Source: Xiphydria camelus (taxonomy: Eukaryota > Arthropoda > Insecta > Hymenoptera > Xiphydriidae). Taken from it: DNA of 64,000 bases. The stretch spans positions 19,902,909 through 19,966,908 of the forward strand of contig OY783199.1 in NCBI GenBank assembly GCA_963678675.1. The letters are read 5' to 3'. A program made the position numbers and the translations under genes. Positions 56,529 to 64,000 of this stretch are shown here, piece after piece. Under the pieces are notes generated by a model. It was not told the origin of the DNA. It made no database searches and saw only the letters and a list, made by a program, of their open reading frames with translations. The stretch's first letter is position 1, and the number at the start of each line of letters is the position of its first letter.

Positions 56529-57344
56529 TAATAAGATTGTTAAAAACCATATAAACTTACATGAAACCAAATATAATTTAATTCCTCCAGAAAAATGTGT
56601 ACAAAAATTAAATTCGATCCCGTTTCCCAATACTTTTCGACTCCCTCGATCCTCCATCGACGAGGTGTCGCGAGGGTGTCTTAACGGCGGGATTCGCGCC
56701 TGTAATCTTTTTTCTTCTCGTCACGGGCGCGAAAGGCAACCGAGCTTCTCCCCGATCGGAATTACAATACGTGCAGGGTTCACCGCGCGCGCACACCCCC
56801 CTTCTCGGTAGTTTAGCCTCTAATGTCGAAGTAGCTCGTGCTACCTAGACGCAGCTGCGCGTGTGCGAGGCGCTCTCTTTAGCCCCCTTTTCGCGGGAGT
56901 TTTATTTTATTCTACCTTATGGGGTGGATACGTACGCGGCCCCCTTGGCTAGACGCCAGCCAGGTACCCCTGCGGGGCTCAACGTCACGCTCGAGAGGGG
57001 GACCATCTGCCCCCTAACGAGTGTGTGACGTCAGGTGTGACGATGTGTCGAGCCAAGAAGCGTCTGTCTTACCCCTTGCGTACCCCTCGCGACCTATCGA
57101 GTCCGCGTACAGTGTTGCCAACTATTTCACGATCGATTCATCGAAGAGACTCCACAATTTGAACCCCGTGGCGAATGATCCGCCATACGAGGGAGGGTTT
57201 CGCGAAGGGTGAAAACAGGCTCGATCGTTTCCCGAATTTCTAGCATCTCGATGATGTTCGAAGCACGATGAAATCTCATATGCCAATTGAGACAATTATA
57301 ATAAAAGTGGGACATAAACTCCCTAATCTCCGTTTAACTTCGAA
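56529..57344. other. Unique stretch, no gene seen
   Basis: CpG-rich centre, only short open frames. Confidence 0.4.
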
Positions 57345-57470
57345 CGCGATTATCTCGCAACGCAGTAGAAATACGTGAAAAATTGAATTAACTTTTTTAT
57401 AGTAACAATTCAGACAAACAACTTTTATTTGAACTTCTTTTCGATATCTCTAATCGTTATCAAGATAATC
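57345..57470. mobile_element. Hairpin MITE family K, copy 8, decayed
   Basis: GCGATTATCTCGCAAC at the left and CGTTATCAAGATAATC at the right. The centre is poorly conserved. Confidence 0.6.
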
Positions 57471-58135
57471 AACTTTAAACTTGCACTTCAACTGTTGCGT
57501 TTGTCCTGCTTTTACCCTAAGTTTTTCAACTGATGAAAATGCAGATCTCGGGGGATGTTTTTCGCGTGAAAAGACGTCTCACTGAATCGACGAAGAGGCA
57601 CTACGTCGGAACATATTTTTTTGAGATAGCGGCAACATCGTCACGAGTCGAGTCGTATGACAGAACGTCATTGGCCTGTTTACAGTCGGTCGCTAAGTTT
57701 TTCAAGCTCGTGCCCCTACGCTGTTAACGGTAGAGCATCAACCACTGGTCGCCGGTGAAGCGTTAAACTCGTTCGAATTCTGCGAAACCATTTAATTGGA
57801 TCGTTCGATTCGTTCTTTCGATTTCTCCACCGTCCCTCGAGTCAGTAACTTACAAATTGTCCTTGCATTTTTAGCCCGCTACTCCTGATGGCCGGTCAGC
57901 AGATGAGGTCTCGAGATTAAGCCGGCCGGTGGTCGTTGCAACGGTCACGACGAGATAACGATACATCCCGTCCGATCCCTCCAACACCCGCAACGGCCAC
58001 CGGGGCGATGACACCACGCAATCCCTAAGGAAGTCGCTCCCCTACACGAACGGGGTGTACACAAAAAAAAAGGCGTGTAGAATTTCTCAAAACATACTCT
58101 CCAAATCTGAATAAATAAGATTTTCCGCTCTCTTG
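57471..58135. other. Unique stretch, no gene seen
   Basis: No gene or repeat recognised. Confidence 0.4.
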
Positions 58136-58385
58136 TACTGAGGAAAATAATCTGGTCAATGTAACCAAAATCCTGGAGACCATAACCAAACGGTTTTGTA
58201 AAATATGAATCCTCCATTTGTGTGTGTGTGTTTGGTTAAACTAACTATTTTCTGGTTAAAATAACTAGATATGTAGTAATAATAACCAAACATGCAGTAA
58301 GAATAACTTAGTATTTTGTTTAGAATACCTGAACACGATTAACCAGATGCATTTTGTCATTTTAACCAAGTTATTTATCTGAGTG
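58136..58385 (-). mobile_element. MITE family A, copy 15
   Basis: TACTGAGGAAAATAATCTGG to AAGTTATTTATCTGAGTG. A (TG)6 run has arisen in the TCCATCTGTTTGG block. About 100 bp upstream of L copy 2. Confidence 0.92.
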
Positions 58386-58484
58386 CGGTGTTAAAAGTGA
58401 ACCAGTTCGAGAAGAAGCGAAACCTCATATTTACCTAGAAAATAAATTTTCATTCCAAAAAGTGAAAAGCAGGCCTTCTATTTG

Positions 58485-59052
58485 GTCATTTTTTTATGAT
58501 CGGTAATCTTTTTCAATGAAGTCAGTAGAAAGTCGTTTTATTTTTAAAAGTAATTAAAAGTCACCATTTTTTAAGATTTCGTCGAATAATTTCACGATAT
58601 CTTCTCGCAGCTAAAACGCTACAACAATTCGTGTGAGTTCTCAGAGTACAACATCACATATGACTATTAATATAACATATTGTTATCAGAGTGTCCAGAT
58701 TCTGTAACTCGGTACGATGCATAACAAGCAGTTGATATCGTTGCACGTGTTTCTTATATTATGAAAAAAGGTTTGTTAAGGTATATTTTCGTTAAAGAGT
58801 GATCAAATTTGTTATATTTCATACTTCACAATTTCGATGTGTTCTTATAAAAATAAATTATTTCGATTACGAATCTGAATTATTTTCTTTCAATATTATT
58901 TCCTCAAAACCTTATCGAATTTACATATTACAAACATCATTAAATCGCTTTTTCTTATATCCCTTCATAATGCTCAGATGAGAAAAGATTGGACATTTTT
59001 TTCAAACAAGTAGTCATTAAAACTCACTATTTTTGATCATCCGACTGTATGG
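58485..59052 (+). repeat. Dispersed 560-bp repeat L, copy 2
   Basis: Colinear with 49596-50145, with an extra segment near 58645-58690. Ends in CATCCGACTGTATGG, against CATCTGACTGGATAG in copy 1. No coding sequence. Confidence 0.88.
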
Positions 59053-60008
59053 GGTGCCCCGAAAACGATCCAAAGTTTAGTGAATTTTCATCCCCAAAAG
59101 GGCGAAATCGCATTCCTTCAAACTTCGAGAACAGAAACGAGCGCCATTAACGGCCCTCGCCTATCTGGTAGGCGGTTTTCCTTTATCGTTCACGAAACCG
59201 TCAAACGCCTCTTTATCGCGCGGCTCGGAGTTATCGCCGCGTCGAACGGTTTCTCGATGTAACGCGTGCGTTCGCGCCGTACACGCGCGCGAACGCTACA
59301 TACATGCAAGCGCGTCCACCGACCAATTTGCTCTTCCTCCACATTCGGGGAGTCCCCCACCCCGTCCGCGCGCGAGGAATCGAGCGCGTGGCCGCATTTA
59401 CAGCTCCGCGATGCACAGCGCATACGTAACGCGTAGACGCACTCGCAGACGCGGACTCGTACGACGACTCCGGGCACGCGTCACGGAACATCTGCCGGGC
59501 GCGCGCGCGTGGCCCCCGATTATACCCCAAAGAGCACTGGCGCGAAGGGTCCTCTGAGACAAAGAAAAAGTATGACGTACGGGCAGCTGCCACGGTAACG
59601 TAGGGCACCAAGGCCCCCTTCGGCAGGGCCTTACCACGTCCCAGGGAAAATCGGAGATTTAGCGCACGTGCGCGCGGGGTGGCGGTATACGAATCGACGA
59701 TGACCTTTTGACCGGCTCGCGGATGCTGCTTCCATATGCGTGATGAGAGATCGAAAATATCGTGCGATTGAAGAATAATGAAGATTTTTGGGAGCGAGCT
59801 TTTCACTGCTCGGACGACAAATTAAATTATCGAGTCATCATTTTGACAATGTTTACTCCGATGTTTCTATAGAAACTGCTGTGCAGAAACAGTATACTGC
59901 GATGCGAGAATGCAATGCAGAGAAAGTGTATCTAGCACGATTCAAAGGCGTAATGAACGTTAAAACGTTAGCTTCATCGCAGAATTAGATTCTTATAAAT
60001 TTGATTTT
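59053..60008. other. Unique stretch, no gene seen
   Basis: CpG-rich 59230-59700. A 191-codon minus-strand frame (59231-59806) is Arg/Ala/Ser-rich and overlaps another frame; not taken as coding. Confidence 0.4.
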
Positions 60009-60345
60009 GTTCGTAGACGCCGAAAGACAGATACGGTAAATTTTAATGTTTTTGCAGTAAACGGAGTACACATAAGGGATTTCGAATGTTTTTACAGCAC
60101 GGTAGAATAGTATTTCTTTCGAAATCATTACATTCTTCTATTTTTTCATAGACTCCAAAAGACTGATAAGGTAAATTTTACCGTGTTTACAATAAACAAA
60201 GTAGACTTGAGGATGTTCGAACGTTTTTACAGCACAATACAGTATTTTTCCGTACGAAAAAATTAAATCGTGATAGCTTACATTACAATTTACCAGTTTC
60301 CAAGGAAATTATTTGTTCTTCAATACAGAAAAAAGCCCGAAATCC
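60009..60345. mobile_element. Family M, copy 4, with duplicated left half
   Basis: TAGACGCCGAAAGACAGATACGG...CATAAGGGATTTCGAATG, then again TAGACTCCAAAAGACTGATAAGG...TTGAGGATGTTCGAACG, then the right half ACATTACAATTTACCAGTTTC. The left half is tandemly duplicated (about 150 bp). Confidence 0.78.
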
Positions 60346-61233
60346 TTACACCGTAAAATTAACCATATCGATCTTTTCATGAAGGACTCTCGATCGATTA
60401 AAAATTAAGTAGAAACAGACACAAGCCCTCGGGTGATTTTTTCCTTCACCCTTCAAACTACGAACGTTCCACCGATCGATAGCGCGAGTTTACCACGGAG
60501 ATATTGGCCAACGAAGTTTCCGCGAGAACCATGTATACTTACGCATCCGTCGATCGGCACGCCGCTCTCCCCCCTCCCTCTCGGTCCACCTCATCCCGCC
60601 GCTCGCGTCTCTCCTCGCGCCGCGCTCTCGCGGAAGAAGAGCAAAAACCGAGCACGCGAGTCCACCTCAAAGCTGCGGGCCATCGCCGCAGCCTCTCCTC
60701 TCTTCTTTTCTCCTCTCTTCTCTGCCTCCTCGCCGCATCTCGCGCGCGCACTAGACGAGCGAGCCGCGCCAAAGCCACCGATCTCTCCCGAGCAGAAATG
60801 CCGATGAAAGGCGCGGCGTCGCTCCTCTCCGCGGAAACGTGAAACGAAAGCGGGAGACCAGCGCGTCAACCGGACCCGCGACTGCTGCAGCCCCGCTCAT
60901 GCAGTTCGGCGATTTGAATAAGTCGCAATCAAGGCGAAGCTCGCGTGCGTGCGGGTTACAAAGAATGGCTCTCCTCTCTCTTATTATTATTACCTGATGG
61001 TCCTCCCTCCAGCACTGCACGGGGGCCCCCATGCTCATTCCGCCCCTCGTACCCTGCGACCCGTCGTCGGCCTGTATGTATGTACCCTCGCATCTGCCGC
61101 GGGGCACGCGCGACTCGCCACGGTCGAAGCGAACAACACCCCCCCGAAGAAGACAATCCCCCGCTGGATTCACGAGTTTATCCTCGATTCGCCTTGTTCT
61201 TTTCTGCAAAAGCGCTTATACGTGTCGCTGATA
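60346..61233. other. CpG/CT-rich unique stretch, no gene seen
   Basis: GC-rich 60480-60950. Open frames up to 152 codons on both strands overlap, with Arg/Ser-rich composition. Confidence 0.4.
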
Positions 61234-61739
61234 CGCTGAAAGAAATAATTTCTACTGCCAAAAAAATGTTTCCTTCACTCGAAAACATTGTATAATTCTT
61301 GGATCAAGACATCCCAGGCGGAAACTTTCTATATGGATTATAATATATGATTTCTGTATAAACAACATACGGACTACATATGAATTATACAACAATTTAA
61401 AAAATTCAAATAATCTATATATAGGTAGTTCATATATGTGGTTTGTATAGAAATCATTTATAATCCATATAGGACCAAATCCATATATGGACTATACATA
61501 TATAAACCATATATAGAACTTTTCCACTTGTGATGATTTTCTTCAAGCAAAAAAATATTTGACACGTTCCAGTAATTATTTTTTCTTTGCGCTGGAAGAA
61601 TTCCTTATTCCAATGAAGGTATTCTTAAATCAAGAATACATAAGATTGCTTTCAAAAATTTGTATTCTTAAAAATTTTTCAAATCATGTTCTTAATTCAA
61701 GAAGTATTTTTTTGACACTAGCAATTATTTCGCTCAGTA
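61234..61739 (-). mobile_element. MITE family H, copy 2, carrying element I
   Basis: CGCTGAAAGAAATAATTTCTAC to TAGCAATTATTTCGCTCAGTA, TA to the left. ATTCTTAAATCAAGAATAC and AATTCAAGAAGTATTTTTTT match H copy 1 in reverse. About 220 bp of a different palindrome is inserted. Confidence 0.82.
61313..61532. mobile_element. Element I, ATATGG-rich palindrome nested in H
   Basis: CCCAGGCGGAAACTTTCTATATGG and CCATATATAGAACTTTTCCACTTG are opposing ends. TGATTTCTGTATAAAC / GTTTGTATAGAAATCA pair inside. H copy 1 lacks it. Boundaries good to a few bases. Confidence 0.75.
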
Positions 61740-62938
61740 CAGTTGTTGGATCTACCGACGCACTGACATTCGTGATACATCTTCGTATTTGAAGAATTTT
61801 CGATTTCTAAAACTCGATATTAATTGATTTACGATACAAAAAGAACAGTTACAGGATTTATAAATCAAGTGAATTAATTCATCGCGAGAAATAATGTGCG
61901 GGATGTCAGATTTAACGCGATACCTCGATTTTAACGTCAATACATTTTCAACACAAGTTGCAGATGCATTCAATTCAAAATTTTGCGTCAAATGCAACAT
62001 AGGACACTGCTGAAAGTTTTCAAAGAATCGAGAAGATCCTACCCTTTTGAAGGAGAGTCGGAGGGGTGGAATTCTCGGAATCGAAAGTCTTTGAAGCCGT
62101 ACGACGATCGCCACCGGATCGACCGGATGCAAACGAGTTCGGATTGTCCCCGTCGAGGACAGATGCGCCCGCGTTCTCTTCGCGATATAAGGGTGCGATC
62201 CGTCGTCCCTCCGCGCGAATGGCACTCGCGCTTTTCAGAAATCCAGAGGAGAGTCGGAGCAACCCTTCCACGCTCTCGCATCTGTTCGCTATGCAAAAGG
62301 GTTTCCAAAATACAGATGTTTCGCTGAGAAACCGCTCGAGCGGAACCGAAAATCGGATTGTGAGGTCAGATTTCTCGAGACGCGGTCGCGTCGCCCTTTT
62401 CGAGAGTCGTTCCGGTGTCCCGAGGCGGTCCCAGCCTCCGCGCGGGTACAGATACTCGAAGATATGCTCTCGTATATTTTGAGACGAACCACGGCGGACG
62501 TCCCGTCCAGGTATCTCCGGATTCCCATCACCTGCTCCTCGGCGTCTCGGGATTTCTTCCTTATTTCAAACTGTCAAAAACTTTCTCACGTCAATGATAC
62601 GACTGAAAATGGCATAAAACGATAGTATTGTATGAATTAAAAAAATTCATTAAACATAATAATTTTTATACTTTAATCTCTTCTTCATAAAAATATTTCA
62701 CGGCGTTGTAGCTGGTGCACCGCGATGACTAAATTTTGATGTTAATTTTATACCCTTTTTTGCTCTTTCAATGCAATATTTATATCGCCTTAACTTTGGC
62801 ATATGTCTGCGTATTGATAATTGCATGATTAAAAATAAATAAATAAATAAATAAGTAGGCTTTCGGTCATCTATTCGTTTTTGTTTTGTAAAATTGTTGT
62901 AAAGGGAATATTCCTCCTTATGCAACTATTAATAAGCA
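61740..62938. other. Unique stretch with (AAAT)n
   Basis: (AAAT)5 at 62833-62855. Frames of 60-157 codons on both strands at 61752-62600 overlap and show no domain. Confidence 0.4.
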
Positions 62939-63196
62939 CACCGAGAAAAACAGTTCCATTAATAGTTAATAAATGTAATTTCAAATACGGCGAAATAAAT
63001 GTTTCGTTGGAACGGGCAAATATTTGTTAATTATTAAAGTGTTTATTTCATTCAAACGGTTGCCTGAAGGATCAAATTATACCAAATATCATAACTGTCA
63101 TAATAATTAACGAATATTTATTTGGTCCAATAAAATGTTTACTTCGCCATATTCAAATAAACATTTATTAAATACAAATAAACTGTTTTCTCGGTG
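62939..63196. mobile_element. MITE family E, copy 2
   Basis: CACCGAGAAAAACAGTTCC to AACTGTTTTCTCGGTG. AGTTAATAAATGTAATTTCAAATACGGCGAAATAAATGTTTCGTT pattern at 62965-63008, mirrored by 63120-63180. Extends the E consensus defined by 38733-38978. Confidence 0.88.
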
Positions 63197-63267
63197 TAGA
63201 CATATACTAAGGTTCACTTCGTATATTTTATTTATATCTAGAACAACGAAATGACTTGGAGGATAGC

Positions 63268-63646
63268 ACACATTGTAAAAAATTCTACCGTGTGGACCTA
63301 TACCATATATAAGGCTAAACTTACTCTCGTCAGGAAAGAAACTTCAATCAATATTATCTCATTATTTATGAACTTTTGACATACATCGATATAAGACTTT
63401 GTTATAGATAAAAATGTAATCTTCAAAAAAGTGTTACACAAATATAAGCCAAAAGCTCATAGATAAATGAGATAATAATGATTGAAGTTTTTTTCCTGAT
63501 GAGTAAGTTTAGCTTCATATGATATAGACCACTTTTGGTGTTAGATAACAATGCTATAAGACTGAATGACACCATATGTGGTACCATATAGGTCCACACC
63601 GATTTAAAAAATTGTGTTAAAAATGTACCACATTTTTACTCTGCAT
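63268..63646 (-). mobile_element. MITE family Q, copy 2, carrying K long form 3
   Basis: CACATTGTAAAAAATTC to CCACATTTTTACTCTG. 63520-63600 matches the reverse of Q copy 1 (TAGACCACTTTTGGTGTTAG, GACTGAATGACACCATATGT). A K element splits it near GGTATA / TATAGACC. Confidence 0.8.
63312..63516. mobile_element. Family K, long form 3, inserted in Q
   Basis: AGGCTAAACTTACTCTCGTC to GATGAGTAAGTTTAGCTTC, with AGGAAAGAAACTTCAATC / ATTGAAGTTTTTTTCCTG and the K core. About 85% similar by eye to 38483-38693. Confidence 0.87.
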
Positions 63647-64000
63647 GAGTTGGCCCCCGATAGCACCGATCCACACCGCAAAACAGGGGCCAACTGTTCA
63701 CCCGAACCGATTCCATCGCGAACTCGCGCGTCGTTAAATCCCGAATGGCGTCCGGTTCTCGGAAAATACCGTCGCGCTAAAATCATTAATTCGCGCAACG
63801 ACGCGGGGCGTTGACCTCCGAAAAGTGGTCCTCCCGCACAGGAGTGGGGTGTTCTCGAGTCAAAGTTCAAAATCGCGCGCAGAGATCGCAACTCGCGCGC
63901 GACCGAGCCGCGCGGACGGTCCAGAATTTTTCTCTAATTTTTAGCAACGCCCTCCCCCGCGCATCCCGCCCCGTCCCTCTATCGCTCTCTTTCGTTTTTC
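63647..64000. other. Unique stretch, no gene seen
   Basis: CpG-rich end of the window. A 95-codon minus frame is unsupported. Confidence 0.4.

Noticed and set aside
1..64000. CRISPR array
   Set aside because: No set of regular direct repeats with unique spacers. Dispersed repeats here are MITEs, and the DNA is eukaryotic.
1..64000. tRNA or rRNA genes
   Set aside because: I found no GGTTCGAATCC-type arm with a matching acceptor stem and no conserved rRNA blocks. GGATTCGAATCTT near 43375 lacks the rest of a tRNA.

Overview
This window is eukaryotic nuclear DNA, most likely from an insect and plausibly a hymenopteran such as an ant (inference). The grounds are long (CT)n/(GA)n microsatellites, CpG-rich blocks alternating with AT-rich DNA, a 200-base assembly gap at 10281-10480, no prokaryote-like gene packing, and a dense load of short non-autonomous DNA transposons. 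I find no open reading frame that I recognise as a protein-coding gene, and no tRNA or rRNA. All long open frames lie in GC-rich low-complexity DNA or inside repeats. The window is best read as intergenic or large-intron DNA. The best exon candidate is a 38-base microexon at 51293-51330. Two CpG-rich blocks (about 11900-13500 and 16000-17600) could be promoter or 5'UTR regions.

The main content is a community of MITE-like inverted-repeat elements, given letters here. Family A (15 copies, about 260 bp) has ends CACTGAGAAAAATAA / TTATTTTTCTCAGTG and often TA flanks. Families B, C, E, G, H and P have different interiors but nearly the same terminal heptamer (CACTGAG or a close variant). Family K is a hairpin with CGATTATCTCGTTA at its ends. 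M is a 190-500 bp palindrome, J is rich in GATCCGGATCAGA motifs, N has CGGT ends and AATT flanks, Q has CACAGTAAAAA ends, S occurs only inside A copies, and L is a 550 bp dispersed repeat.

Layout. 1-5400: microsatellites, a nested A/S/T stack, N1, a near-perfect 232 bp hairpin and a 25-bp minisatellite. 5449-9885: a 4.4 kb imperfect palindrome with further palindromes inside its arms. 10091-10280: an element with pogo/Tigger-like ends running into the gap. 10481-18800: mostly unique, CpG-rich DNA. 18800-30400: scattered MITEs, ending in a three-level nest (G in C in B) at 27315-28579 and a second C copy carrying element F. 32000-42400: M, P, J, K, E, N, A and B copies, several nested. 44000-50200: a dense run of A copies, including a fold-back, then A and L lying inside a K-like element. 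51000-64000: the microexon, O, H, L, M, E and Q copies separated by unique DNA.

The families explain one another. Several insertions have an intact paralogue elsewhere in the window that serves as the empty site, so TA target duplication and relative insertion order can be read directly from the sequence.
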